The translations under genes and the position numbers were made by a program. DNA of 64,000 nucleotides from NCBI GenBank assembly GCA_900555045.1, contig USJW01000001.1, forward strand, positions 33,740-97,739. The letters run 5' to 3'. Source of the stretch: an uncultured Clostridium sp. Its GTDB lineage: Bacteria; Bacillota; Clostridia; Lachnospirales; Lachnospiraceae. The notes under the pieces were generated by a model that saw nothing but the letters and a program-made list of their open reading frames with translations, did not search any database and had not been told where the DNA came from. Shown piece by piece: positions 1 to 8,429 of the stretch. The stretch's first letter is position 1. Each line of letters starts with the position of its first letter.

Positions 1-413
1 AGGAGTACGCGCCCATCGAATTCCCCGCGGTGGCCAACTTGGACGTGACCAACGCGCTGATCGCGGCGGCCCGGGAGGGCGGCTACACCTGCCACGCCGG
101 CGTTGTCCAGTGCAAGGACGCCTTTTACGGTCAGCACGAGCCGGAGACTAAGCCGGTCAGCTACGAGCTCCTAAACAAGTGGGAAGCCTGGCTGCGCCTG
201 GGCTGCAAGGCCTCCGAGATGGAGAGCGCCGCCCTGTTCATCGTGGCCTCCTACCTGCGCGTGCGCGCCGGATCCACCTTCCTGGTGGTGGGCAACCAGG
301 AGCGCGACAAGGCGGGCCTGGAGAACCCCATCGTGCACGACACGGAGTCCGCCATCAAGACGGCGGTGGAAGCGGTGCGGATTCTGATCAAACAGGACGG
401 TGCCGGCGTATGA
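1..413 (+). CDS. udp: Uridine phosphorylase, C-terminal part
   Basis: This is the end of a nucleoside phosphorylase that cleaves uridine with phosphate to uracil and ribose-1-phosphate in pyrimidine salvage. The reading frame is open from base 3, so the N-terminus lies outside the window. The visible ~136 residues carry the family's C-terminal features: LDVTNAL, the [15 protein letters not shown] stretch, and the substrate-site segment [10 protein letters not shown], in which the Glu-Met-Glu contacts ribose and uracil. A GTG at 30 is internal to the domain and is not the true start. The stop codon overlaps the start of the next gene as ATGA, so the two are translationally coupled. That neighbour is cytidine deaminase, whose product uridine is the substrate of this enzyme. 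Confidence 0.93.
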   Translation, partial: EYAPIEFPAVANLDVTNALIAAAREGGYTCHAGVVQCKDAFYGQHEPETKPVSYELLNKWEAWLRLGCKASEMESAALFIVASYLRVRAGSTFLVVGNQERDKAGLENPIVHDTESAIKTAVEAVRILIKQDGAGV

Positions 414-835
414 CGGAACACAAAAAGCTGCTCTTGACTGAGAAAGCCCTGGAAGCCCGGAAATTCTCCTACGTGCCCTACTCCAATTTCCGGGTGGGTG
501 CCGCCCTGCTGACCGCGGACGGCCGGATCGTCACCGGCTGCAACATCGAGAACGCCTCCTATACGCCCACCAACTGTGCGGAGCGCACCGCCGTGTTCAA
601 GGCGGTCTCCGAGGGCATCCTGGAGTTCAAAGCCATCGCCATCGCAGGCGGGCCCGGCGAGGAGCCGCCAAAGGACTTTGCGCCCCCCTGCGGGGTCTGC
701 CGCCAGGTCCTGATGGAGTTCTGCGATCCGGACGAGTTCACGGTCCTGCTCTGTAGGGGCGATAAGACCTGGAAGGAGTTCACCCTCAGAGAACTCATGC
801 CCCTGGGGTTTTCCGGGAAAAACCTGGAGGGGTGA
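410..835 (+). CDS. cdd: Cytidine deaminase
   Basis: Converts cytidine and deoxycytidine to uridine and deoxyuridine in the cytoplasm. The 141-residue product matches the short homotetrameric cytidine deaminases. It shows [13 protein letters not shown] near residue 20, the catalytic motif NCAERTA (zinc-ligand Cys followed by the Ala-Glu proton shuttle) and PCGVCRQ, which supplies the other two zinc cysteines. The ATG at 410 overlaps the uridine phosphorylase stop as ATGA, which fixes this start; an upstream in-frame extension only reads through the preceding gene in another frame. With the preceding gene it forms a two-step salvage module from cytidine to uracil. Confidence 0.97.
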   Translation: MTEHKKLLLTEKALEARKFSYVPYSNFRVGAALLTADGRIVTGCNIENASYTPTNCAERTAVFKAVSEGILEFKAIAIAGGPGEEPPKDFAPPCGVCRQVLMEFCDPDEFTVLLCRGDKTWKEFTLRELMPLGFSGKNLEG

Positions 836-1025
836 CAGATGGCACGGAGGCAGAGGTCTCCTTCGATCCAGCTGTCTCCGAGGCTGACGTGTTTTCCCAC
901 CCCATCCTTGATTATCCCGGCTCGCCCATAAAACTGCACGTGGCTTCAACTGCTTTTACGGCGGCCAAGGCACAGGCTATAAAACAGGGGATTCCGGCGA
1001 CCGCTGGCGCCTCTCTGCCCAGCAG

Positions 1026-1661
1026 TCACCGCGCCCTGCATATGGGGTGCCGGATCACCGTCCTCTGCCTGGCCGGAGCCGTCTTTCTCGGGTCGGAGAG
1101 ATAAATTTCGTGGTGCAGCCGTTTTTCAGAGAAATCGTTTTGATATCCGTTTTTTAACAGGTACGCGTCCATGCGGGCGACCGTTTCCGGCTCATCGTCG
1201 TAGGGTCCGAAGTGCATGATCTGCACGCACAGCCCCTCGTCGATGGTCAGAAATTCAGCGGCGGTGCAGTCTATTTTTTTCTTGGCCGACGCCTCGCGCA
1301 CCGCCCACTGGAAGTCCTCCAATTTTACAAAGTCCGGCAGACGGATGACGGAAATCCAGTTGAAGCTGCTCTTGTCCGAGTAGTCCACTCCGTCCATCCC
1401 CTCCTGCCACCAGAAGCCCTCCAGAGGAGGCACCACATACTCAAAAAATCCCCCGATCTGCCGCCCGCCCTTGTAGCTCATGCGGATCGTGTAGGCTACG
1501 GCGTACAGGATGCCCACCGCCTGTTTGTAGGCGCCGCCCTCCTCGTTGGGATTTCCGCTCCCCCGAACCGCGATATAGTTGGCCGCCGGAACCGTCACGA
1601 TCTCCGGCTTGTCCTTTGGCATGTAAAACTCTTTGTACTCCTTCTTGAAATCAAACGCCAT
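1026..1661 (-). CDS. GyrI-like small-molecule-binding domain protein
   Basis: A 211-residue cytoplasmic protein starting MAFDFKKEYKEFY. It resembles stand-alone GyrI-like (SOUL/AraC-effector-fold) proteins, which bind small hydrophobic or cationic molecules. Recognisable stretches are IVTVPAANYIAVRGSGNPNEE, typical of the family's first beta strand, GFWWQEG, and the later VCVQIMHFGPYDDEPET-like segment (here LCVQIMHFGPYDDEPET) that is characteristic of this family. The ATG at 1661 is preceded by AGGAGG seven bases upstream; a longer in-frame start at 1718 has no such site and would run through an inverted repeat. There is no HTH, so it may sequester or sense a ligand rather than bind DNA. The ligand is unknown. 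Confidence 0.85.
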   Translation of the reverse strand: MAFDFKKEYKEFYMPKDKPEIVTVPAANYIAVRGSGNPNEEGGAYKQAVGILYAVAYTIRMSYKGGRQIGGFFEYVVPPLEGFWWQEGMDGVDYSDKSSFNWISVIRLPDFVKLEDFQWAVREASAKKKIDCTAAEFLTIDEGLCVQIMHFGPYDDEPETVARMDAYLLKNGYQNDFSEKRLHHEIYLSDPRKTAPARQRTVIRHPICRAR

Positions 1662-1700
1662 CTCCGCTTCCTCCTTTTCCCCTATCATGGCACAGTAAAC

Positions 1701-1718
1701 ATGACAGCTATGTGTCAT
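1701..1718. repeat. Inverted repeat upstream of the GyrI-like gene
   Basis: Perfect 6-bp arms ATGACA and TGTCAT separated by 6 bp, 40 bases upstream of the GyrI-like start. The position suits an operator, but no matching regulator is adjacent. Confidence 0.35.
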
Positions 1719-1754
1719 ATTTTAAAAATCGCCCGGAAAATTCCTCGCTTTGCG

Positions 1755-1784
1755 TTGCGCGCTTCGCCTCCGTTCTGCTATAAT
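1755..1784 (+). promoter_or_regulatory. Sigma-A promoter of the NTF2-like gene
   Basis: A perfect -10 TATAAT at 1779-1784 with a weak -35 TTGCGC at 1755-1760 and an 18-bp spacer, ending about 45 bases before the ATG at 1830. Confidence 0.65.
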
Positions 1785-1829
1785 AGTGCTATTCCAGGTG
1801 CTCGCACCATTTGCGCAAGGAGGATTAAA

Positions 1830-2558
1830 ATGTCACTGTTTGATCAATTAAAAAAAGCGGCCCAGGGCCACATTGCCCGGACCGGCAGCCAGAACGCCCG
1901 GACCAATAGCCAGGACGCCCGGACCAGTAGCCAGAACGCCCAGACCGGCAGCCAGGCCCCCCGGACCGGCGCGGCTCAAGCTTCTGCCGCCAAGGCCGCC
2001 GTCCCGGAGGATTCTGATACCACCCCGGACAAGGCACAGGCCTGTCCCCCGCCCATCGCAGCGCCGGAGGTCACGGCATGCGACACCCCGGAAAAGTACC
2101 TCCCGATGAAGGACATCCTGGTTCCCGCGGTCGTCGCGTTTCTGCGGCAGCTGTGCGCATTGGAGGAGGAGATCTATCAGCGCTCCGAAAAGATGGAGGC
2201 GGATAAGCTCAAGGCCGGGATCCCAAAATCACAGATGGCCCCCGGAGGCATGGAACTCTGGGAGGAGTACCGCAAGCGCTACGGCGAGATCGCCAAGCTG
2301 CACTGCACCCAGAAGCTGCTGGACCGCGGCTACGGGCGAAGCTACGGCTGCCCTGCCGCTTACGCCTACTTAAACACCGGATGCAAACTGGACTTTACCA
2401 TGAGAAGTCCGAAGAAAGCGGTGATCGTAACCCATTACCACAAGGGGATCGACATGAAACATCAGTTTGTGCTTAAAATTGAGGAGAATGAATGGAAAAT
2501 CGACTCCGTGAGCTACGGATATGAGAACGAGTCCACGTGGCATGTGGATTCGATTTAG
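1830..2558 (+). CDS. Repeat-tailed protein with a possible NTF2-fold immunity domain
   Basis: A 242-residue soluble protein. Residues 16-47 are imperfect seven-residue repeats of the type ARTGSQN, followed by an Ala/Pro-rich linker to about residue 85. The C-terminal ~150 residues form a globular domain: an alpha-helical part (LVPAVVAFLRQLCALEEEIYQ), then beta strands rich in charge, including KKAVIVTHYHKG and KHQFVLKIEENEWKIDS. The C-terminal pattern resembles NTF2-fold immunity domains found beside polymorphic toxins. That assignment is inference, and no toxin gene is adjacent. The start at 1830 is set by AGGAGG seven bases upstream. The gene is monocistronic, with its own TATAAT promoter and a strong terminator. 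Confidence 0.8.
   Translation: MSLFDQLKKAAQGHIARTGSQNARTNSQDARTSSQNAQTGSQAPRTGAAQASAAKAAVPEDSDTTPDKAQACPPPIAAPEVTACDTPEKYLPMKDILVPAVVAFLRQLCALEEEIYQRSEKMEADKLKAGIPKSQMAPGGMELWEEYRKRYGEIAKLHCTQKLLDRGYGRSYGCPAAYAYLNTGCKLDFTMRSPKKAVIVTHYHKGIDMKHQFVLKIEENEWKIDSVSYGYENESTWHVDSI
1875..1970 (+). repeat. 21-bp tandem repeats encoding ARTGSQN heptads
   Basis: About four and a half imperfect copies of a 21-bp unit (consensus CCCGGACCGGCAGCCAGAAC plus one base) encode ARTGSQN, ARTNSQD, ARTSSQN, AQTGSQA and a partial PRTG. Codon-level similarity suggests expansion by slippage or unequal recombination. Confidence 0.85.
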
Positions 2559-2570
2559 AGATTATACGCG

Positions 2571-2610
2571 TTCGCCCCGGCCTCTGTGACAGAAGCCGGG
2601 GCGAATTTTT
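2571..2610 (+). terminator. Intrinsic terminator after the NTF2-like gene
   Basis: An 11-bp perfect GC-rich stem (TTCGCCCCGGC, 2571-2581, with GCCGGGGCGAA, 2595-2605), extended by TCTG/CAGA towards the loop and followed by TTTTT. It separates this gene from the convergent greA. Confidence 0.9.
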
Positions 2611-2639
2611 GTGTGAAAAGGGATCCTTATGCGCTGCCA

Positions 2640-3152
2640 TTAAAAGCTTCGCAGCGTCTCCTCCTCCCCCTCGGAGGACGTGTCGATGGCCCGGATCTCC
2701 ACCTCGTAGCCGAAACGGTCGTCCACCTTCACGTACACCTTGTCCCCCGCCTTGTGGCCAAGCAGCGCCTTGCCCAGTGGAGAGTCGATGCTGATCAACC
2801 CCTTTAGGGAGTTCCCGCGGACCGTGGTGACGATCTTGTAGCGCTCTGTCTCGTCGTCCTCCGGGATGTACACCTCCACGGTGTCGTTTAACCCCACCTC
2901 GTCCGATGAGGACTTGTCGGAGATGATGTGCGCCGTCTTGATCATGCGCTCCAGATAGCGGATGCGGCTCTCGTTGCGGTTCTTGTCCTGCTTGGCGGCC
3001 TTGTACTCGAAATTTTCGCTCAAGTCCCCGTGGGCTCTGGCCTCCTTCACCGCCTCCAGGCACTCCTTTCGCACCACCAGCTTCCGGTGCTCGATCTCCT
3101 CCTTCATCTTGTCAATGTCGCTCTGGGTCAATTTATCATACATAGGTCTCAC
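2640..3152 (-). CDS. greA: Transcription elongation factor GreA
   Basis: Rescues backtracked RNA polymerase by stimulating transcript cleavage through the secondary channel. The ~167-170-residue product has the N-terminal coiled coil (KLTQSDIDKMKEEIEHRK), the acidic loop GDLSENFEY whose Asp and Glu act at the polymerase active site, and the FKBP-like C-terminal domain (SIDSPLGKALLGHKAGD). A GTG at 3152 has GGAAGG about five bases upstream; the more usual N-terminus MYDKLTQ would begin at ATG 3143 but is further from that site. The start overlaps the end of jetD by 17 bases, so greA is probably co-transcribed with the Wadjet operon, an unusual neighbour for greA. Confidence 0.95.
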   Translation of the reverse strand: MRPMYDKLTQSDIDKMKEEIEHRKLVVRKECLEAVKEARAHGDLSENFEYKAAKQDKNRNESRIRYLERMIKTAHIISDKSSSDEVGLNDTVEVYIPEDDETERYKIVTTVRGNSLKGLISIDSPLGKALLGHKAGDKVYVKVDDRFGYEVEIRAIDTSSEGEEETLRSF

Positions 3153-4365
3153 AACTTCCTTCCAAAAGATTTTCCTGCTCGATCTCCAGCCCGTATTTCA
3201 AAATACAGGCCTTAAGCCCGGCCAGCTCCGGCACCTCAAGGGCCTCAAGCTTCGCCCGCTTGCCCTCGTCGATGGGGATGCCCGCCCCGGCCAGCCGGTA
3301 CTTCTCATAGCTGGCCTCGTCCATGTTGAGCGGTTTCACCCGCCTGAACACCTTCTCCTTCATAAACCGGTAGATGCGGATCCCGCCGTAGTCCATGTCG
3401 CTCCAGTGGAAAAATTCCACCTCCGGCCCGGCGAGCTCCTCCAATTTGCGCAGAAAGCGCCGCTCCTTGGGCGAGAAAAATCCGTGGCTGTAGATATAGA
3501 GCGTATCTCCCCGGTACCTCATGGACTCGTAATTCGCCTTGTTCTCGATGATGATAACGCGCCGCACGCCGGGCATACCCACCGGAAGTCCCGCCTCCAG
3601 GGTCTGGGCGTTTAACACCATCCCCTTTGGAAAGTTCTCCCCAGAGGACCGGCGAAGGCCATCATCCCCCGCGGTGTCCACAAGCATCGGCCCCTTGGTC
3701 TCCAGCTGTTGGTTGTAGGACATGATCCCGTACTCTGCAAGCACCTCGTCTTTCTCCATCTCCTCGTCCACGGCAGAACCGTACCGGTAGAGCTTTCGCA
3801 AAATGGGTTCCCGCAGCTTCTCTTTAAAATACTTGGCGCTTCCGAACACCCGGGCGCTGAACTGCGTCTCCCACAGGCTCTCCCCATTGTCCGCCACCGC
3901 GTTGAGGCCGCGAAAGAAATTCTCGACCCCCACATAGCTTGGCACGGTTCCCCGCCCAATCTGCACCAAAAGCTCGTCGTAGAACGGCTTAAAATCCGAG
4001 TTTTTAAGGCCATCCCGGTATTCCCGCACCATGCGCTCTGCCTGGGCTAACTCCTCCCTGGGATCCGGTACCCCGGCCCGCTCATACATTTTGCCCACGT
4101 CCTCCAGGCGGTAATGGATCTTCCCGATGTCATTTCGAAACTCCAGCCAATCCACCTGGATTAGGCCATCCCGCTCCAGCTCGGCCGCCTGGTCGAGCAG
4201 CTCCCGCTTTCCCACTGCCTCGATGGCATCCTGGTCGATCTTCGGGTGCCGCTCGCCGGCTGCCGCCCCGGTGCGCCAGCCCGGCGTGTTATTCTGCTTC
4301 AGAATCCACTCTAAAAGCGTCATCCTCCGGCGCCTCTCCGGCTTCTGTCTCTTCTCCCTGCTCAT
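3136..4365 (-). CDS. jetD: Wadjet defence protein JetD (topoisomerase-like nuclease)
   Basis: The nuclease subunit of a Wadjet (JetABCD) plasmid-defence system. In characterised systems JetD cuts DNA that the SMC motor has extruded. The 409-residue product ends in a Toprim-like domain related to topoisomerase VI subunit A (DUF2220 type). The acidic residues are visible: VIIIENK (Glu about 274) and HWSDMDYGG (Asp about 323 and 325). The N-terminal half is probably a winged-helix arm region. ATG 4365 has GGAGGGGG six bases upstream, giving a 77-base overlap with jetC; a second ATG at 4323 (MTLLEW) also has a plausible site. It is the last jet gene before greA. I see no lesion in the catalytic motifs. 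Confidence 0.92.
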   Translation of the reverse strand: MSREKRQKPERRRRMTLLEWILKQNNTPGWRTGAAAGERHPKIDQDAIEAVGKRELLDQAAELERDGLIQVDWLEFRNDIGKIHYRLEDVGKMYERAGVPDPREELAQAERMVREYRDGLKNSDFKPFYDELLVQIGRGTVPSYVGVENFFRGLNAVADNGESLWETQFSARVFGSAKYFKEKLREPILRKLYRYGSAVDEEMEKDEVLAEYGIMSYNQQLETKGPMLVDTAGDDGLRRSSGENFPKGMVLNAQTLEAGLPVGMPGVRRVIIIENKANYESMRYRGDTLYIYSHGFFSPKERRFLRKLEELAGPEVEFFHWSDMDYGGIRIYRFMKEKVFRRVKPLNMDEASYEKYRLAGAGIPIDEGKRAKLEALEVPELAGLKACILKYGLEIEQENLLEGSCETYV

Positions 4366-7300
4366 CTGCCCCCTCCAGCATGTTCAAGTACTGCCCTTTA
4401 TCGATCATCAGCATGGAAATCTGGTTTTTGTACCGCCTGAACCCGTACACGCAGTCCACATTTTTCACCAGCGTCATCAGCCGCTCGTCGGGCACGCAGA
4501 TGATCACCTGCAGTCCCAGCTTTCTCGCGTAATTTAAGCACACCGAGCTTCTGGTCTTGTCCATCTTGGAGAACGCCTCGTCCAGCAGCACCACCTTTAT
4601 GCGGCTGTCCCGGTGGGTCTGGTGCGCGAACAGCAGCGCAAATCCCGCGAAAAGCGCCACATACTTGGGGTTCTGGCCCTCGCCGCCGGAGTCGTTGCCC
4701 GCCATCTCATCCACGGGAATCCGCTTCTCCTGGCCGCCCGCGTCCACCGTCACCTCGTACATGTTGAAGGTCAGATAGTTGCGGTAGTCCGCGTACTTTT
4801 CCATCTCCGCCCGCTTTTTCGCGATCTCCCGCTCGTCCCCGGAGCGCTCCGGGATAAACTTTTCCACCAAGAGATTGATCTCCCGCTCGTACTTGCGCTC
4901 AAAGGCGTCGTCCCCGAAGCTGATCTGCCCCTCCACGTCGTCGTCGTTCATCACCTTGCTGTCCAGCTCCGGCGCGGTGAGCATCTCATAAAACTGGCTG
5001 TTCTCGTTGGACGCCGGCGTGATGCCGATCTTGTACACGCTGTCCGAGAACGCGGTGGCGCCGAGCACCTTGTTGACCTCGCGCACCTGGCGGTAGGCCG
5101 CCTTGATGTCCCCGTGGATGGTGGCGATCACGTTGTCCCGCAGGCTGCGGTACACCTCCCGGCACTTCCGGTCAAATTCTTCCTTGTATTCCTCCACGTA
5201 CTGACGGTTGTACCGCTCGTGCAGGTCCTCGTAGGGCTTGTTGGACTCCTCGGTGCCGGTGAGGCCGCAGGCGCTGTAGGCCAGGTTGAACTTCATCCGG
5301 GCCGCCTGGCGCTCCCCGCTGTACTTGTCCACATCCGCCCTGGCGTTGTCCAGGCCCCGCAGGGTCTCATTGCGGTAGCTGTTTAAGCTTCTCCCCTCAA
5401 GGCGCTCCGCGATTTTTTCGTCCTCCGCCGGGTTTGCCACAAAGCCGTACTCTGCCTCCGCGTGCTGATTCTTCTGGTTGCGGAGGTCCGCCTCCAGGAT
5501 TCCCAGCTCGCGCTCTGCGGCGGCGAACTCGTTCCCGGCCCGGGTGTACTCGTCCTCCTTGCCAGCATAGCGCTCCTTCGTGCGCTCCAGGCGCTCCTTT
5601 AGCTCCTTCATAGCGCCCTGCTCCAGCTCGCGGATCTCCCGCGCCAGCTTTTCCCTGCGGCTCTCCTGGCGCTTCAGCTCCTTCTTCGACCCGAATAAAT
5701 CCAGGTAATATCCGTTCTCCTGGGACAGGTTCTCGTAGCTTCTGGCCTGCTCCAGCGCCGCAATCCGGCGTGTGAGCCCCCGCCCGGTCTCCTCCAGCTC
5801 CCTGACCTCTGCCTCCAGCTGCTCGATGCGGGACTTGGGGATGGCCTTGCCGATGCACGCGTTGTCCCGGTAGTCCTTGCGGTATAAGTGGCGCAGGGTG
5901 TAGTTGCTGTAGGAGTAGCAGTCCGCCGTCACGCCGTCGCGCACCTGCTCCAGCTCCTCCACGGTCCGGCACTTGATCACCCGGCCCAGGAAGTGCCGCA
6001 GACATGCATCCACATAGTCCACGTCGGTCTCCACCGCCTCGTACAGGGAGTTCTCCCTGGCCTCCTGATCGTCCCTCATGATGTTCTCCACGTGGAGCAG
6101 ATCCACGTTCTCAAACTGCTTCATCTCCCGGAACAGCACGGCGGCGGTGTGGGAAAAGGCCGGCGGCGTGATCAGGCTGTATTTCACACGGCCTAACCGC
6201 CCCTCGATGGCATCCTTCCACTCCGGATCCTTCACGTCAAAGGTGTCCGCCAGGATGCTCACCTTCACCTTGGTGCCCGTCTCCCGGAAGATGGCCTGCT
6301 CCAGGGCGCGCCCCGCCTCCTTTAAGCCCGGGCGGTTCCGGTAGGACTTCTGTCCGCTTTTCCAGTCCGCCAGGCGCTCCCGCTTCTCCTTCAGCTCCCG
6401 GTTTACGTCCCTGCGCTCGTCCGCCAGATTGTCTCTGGCCTCGTTGACCTCCTCGGCGGTCTCTTTCAGCGCGTTTCTCAGCCGGGTGAGCGTCCCGTCG
6501 TCCGCCTTCCCGTCCCGGATGTCCTCCATGGCCTGGAGCGCGGTGTTGCTCACCAGGTCGTAGACGTCCTCGTTCTCCTCCCACTTGGCAAGGGAACCCA
6601 CGAAATGATCCCAGGCCGCGCAGCTGCGGTTTATGATGGCGATGGTTTCGTCCAGCTGCCCCAGCTGCTCCTTCATCTTCCCGTAGTCGCTGGCCTTTAT
6701 GCTGGACTCCGTCTCCACCAGCTCGTTGTGGATTTTGTCCATCTCCTCTTTTAACAGGTCCCGCTTCTGGGCCAGGGAATCCCGAAGCAGCGTCTTTCCC
6801 TGGCGCTCCGCCTCCAGCCGCCTCATCTCCTCCTCGATGGCGGTGAGCCGCAGGCGCTTGAGAATATACTCGTTCTGAACCACGGCCGCCTTCGCCACCG
6901 TCAACCGGCCGTCGGACTCCAGCACGGCGCCAAGGAGGCTGATCCGCCGCTCCATGTCCAGGATGGTGTCCCGGATATCCGTGTAATCCCCCAGCTGGCG
7001 GCTGATCTTCTCGATGGCCTCGCTGCTGCTCTTGGGGAACATGTAGTCCTTGATAAACTGCCCCACGCCGTTGGACATCTTTAGGGCCACGGCGCTCTTC
7101 TCCATGGTGATGAAGCGCTTGCCATCGATGTAGCCGAAAATCTGGTCGTACAGCGCGGTCTGGTAAGCGTCATTTGTGGGGTAGGTGCGGTTGATGTCCT
7201 CGCCCCGCAGGCGGCCGTTTGGATCCTTCTGGTGGGTCTTCACCAGGGCCGCGATGTCCTTCACCATCAGCGGAATCCCCGATTCATCGCGGTACAGGGA

Positions 7301-7717
7301 GGAATCGAGCAGCCCGTCGTGGGAGAAAAACGCGTACTTGTTGATGTCTAGGTCCCCGGCGCGCACGTCGAAGGCCACGCCGATGCACCGGTAGGAATTG
7401 TCCTGCGTGTCCTTTATCTCCATCACCAAATTGGCACAGAAATCCCGGTTTCCGCGGTTGGAGGTGCCGTCCTTCTGGGCGCCCCGCAGGTAGGTCATCA
7501 CGGTCCGGCGGTTCTTCTCGTCCGCCGCCTTGTTGAGGAAATTCTGGGACAGGCTGCCGTAGAGAAGCACCTGGATGGCGTCCATCACCGTGGACTTTCC
7601 GGAGCCGCTCATGCCGGAGAACAGGTTCACGTACTCGTTGAACTCCATCACCTGGTGGCCGATGCCGCCCCAGTTGTTGATACACATGCGGGTGATGATT
7701 TTCTTACACGGTTTCAT
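4289..7717 (-). CDS. jetC: Wadjet SMC-like ATPase JetC
   Basis: The SMC/MukB-like motor of the Wadjet complex, 1142 residues, which uses ATP to extrude DNA loops and senses small circular DNA. Walker A is GMSGSGKS at residues 35-42. Long coiled coils rich in Glu, Arg and Lys cover roughly residues 270-450 and 640-800, separated by a hinge-like region. The ABC signature SGGEGQ begins at residue 1010 and Walker B IKVVLLDEAF at about 1031, with the D-loop SKMD directly after. All ATPase motifs look intact. AAGGAG lies nine bases before the ATG. It overlaps jetB by 14 bases and jetD downstream, consistent with a coupled complex-forming operon. Confidence 0.95.
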   Translation of the reverse strand: MKPCKKIITRMCINNWGGIGHQVMEFNEYVNLFSGMSGSGKSTVMDAIQVLLYGSLSQNFLNKAADEKNRRTVMTYLRGAQKDGTSNRGNRDFCANLVMEIKDTQDNSYRCIGVAFDVRAGDLDINKYAFFSHDGLLDSSLYRDESGIPLMVKDIAALVKTHQKDPNGRLRGEDINRTYPTNDAYQTALYDQIFGYIDGKRFITMEKSAVALKMSNGVGQFIKDYMFPKSSSEAIEKISRQLGDYTDIRDTILDMERRISLLGAVLESDGRLTVAKAAVVQNEYILKRLRLTAIEEEMRRLEAERQGKTLLRDSLAQKRDLLKEEMDKIHNELVETESSIKASDYGKMKEQLGQLDETIAIINRSCAAWDHFVGSLAKWEENEDVYDLVSNTALQAMEDIRDGKADDGTLTRLRNALKETAEEVNEARDNLADERRDVNRELKEKRERLADWKSGQKSYRNRPGLKEAGRALEQAIFRETGTKVKVSILADTFDVKDPEWKDAIEGRLGRVKYSLITPPAFSHTAAVLFREMKQFENVDLLHVENIMRDDQEARENSLYEAVETDVDYVDACLRHFLGRVIKCRTVEELEQVRDGVTADCYSYSNYTLRHLYRKDYRDNACIGKAIPKSRIEQLEAEVRELEETGRGLTRRIAALEQARSYENLSQENGYYLDLFGSKKELKRQESRREKLAREIRELEQGAMKELKERLERTKERYAGKEDEYTRAGNEFAAAERELGILEADLRNQKNQHAEAEYGFVANPAEDEKIAERLEGRSLNSYRNETLRGLDNARADVDKYSGERQAARMKFNLAYSACGLTGTEESNKPYEDLHERYNRQYVEEYKEEFDRKCREVYRSLRDNVIATIHGDIKAAYRQVREVNKVLGATAFSDSVYKIGITPASNENSQFYEMLTAPELDSKVMNDDDVEGQISFGDDAFERKYEREINLLVEKFIPERSGDEREIAKKRAEMEKYADYRNYLTFNMYEVTVDAGGQEKRIPVDEMAGNDSGGEGQNPKYVALFAGFALLFAHQTHRDSRIKVVLLDEAFSKMDKTRSSVCLNYARKLGLQVIICVPDERLMTLVKNVDCVYGFRRYKNQISMLMIDKGQYLNMLEGADEQGEETEAGEAPEDDAFRVDSEAE

Positions 7718-8429
7718 CCTGTGATTCTCCTTCCTGGGTGAGTTCGCGGGAGGCTAAGGCAGCCGGGTCCTCCGGCCGGGCCTCCTCCAGTCTCAACCGC
7801 TCCTGCAGCAATCCGTCCGCGGCGTCCTCCTCGCGCTTTTTGTACCTCTGGTACAGCTCCGTGACCGCCGCGCCGCGGCAGAACACGTTGATCATGTTGT
7901 AGAGGTAGATGGGCGTGTCGTCCTCCAGGTCGCCGATGGCGCAGGGGATCTCCAACATCTGGTGGGTCTTCATCACCGAGACAGCCTCGTACACCTCCCG
8001 GTCCGTCAGCTTCCGGTTTAAAATTCCGGTGTCCACCCCGTGGCGGCGCACCTCCTCCAAGGTGGTCACGGTGGCCTTCAGCCCCTCGCCCATGATCTTT
8101 TCCTTGTAGATCAGCTTCATCAGCAGGATAAACAGCGTGGTGGTCTCGCTGAACTTCTCGGTCCCCACCCCGTCCCCGGTCAGCCGGAAAAAGTGGTCCT
8201 GGGGATCGTAGACCAGAGCGCAGCCCATGACGTCGAAGTAGTCCGTCAGGAACTCCCGGTGGCGCATGCAGATGCGGTAGCGGGGATTATCCTTTAGGCA
8301 ATCCCGGTCCGTGTCGTATTTCGTCTCGATGATGCAGCTCTGGCGCATCAGGTCCCGTATGGTTTTCTTAAGCTCCTCCGCCTCCTGGGGCGTCAGGCTG
8401 TTCATGTACTCAATCATCCCTGTTCTCAC
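7704..8429 (-). CDS. jetB: Wadjet protein JetB (MukE/KITE-like)
   Basis: A 241-residue protein in the position and size range of JetB, the MukE-like KITE subunit that dimerises and binds the kleisin JetA and DNA. It begins with helices (SLTPQEAEELKKTIRDLMRQSCII) and continues with a winged-helix pattern, including HREFLTDYFDVMGCALVYD and a conserved-looking ETTTLFILLMKLIYKEK segment, the kind seen in DUF4194-like and related JetB families. The start is uncertain: GTG 8429 lies four bases after GGAG, while ATG 8417 and 8405 are in-frame alternatives. It overlaps jetA upstream and jetC downstream. The role is assigned mainly from operon position beside unmistakable jetC and jetD. Confidence 0.88.
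   Translation of the reverse strand: MRTGMIEYMNSLTPQEAEELKKTIRDLMRQSCIIETKYDTDRDCLKDNPRYRICMRHREFLTDYFDVMGCALVYDPQDHFFRLTGDGVGTEKFSETTTLFILLMKLIYKEKIMGEGLKATVTTLEEVRRHGVDTGILNRKLTDREVYEAVSVMKTHQMLEIPCAIGDLEDDTPIYLYNMINVFCRGAAVTELYQRYKKREEDAADGLLQERLRLEEARPEDPAALASRELTQEGESQDETV

Noticed and set aside
832..1104. A 90-codon open frame beginning GTG at the cdd stop
   Set aside because: It has no recognisable domain or convincing coding pattern, and its end lies antisense over the well-supported GyrI-like gene. The 836-1025 gap holds nothing I can support.
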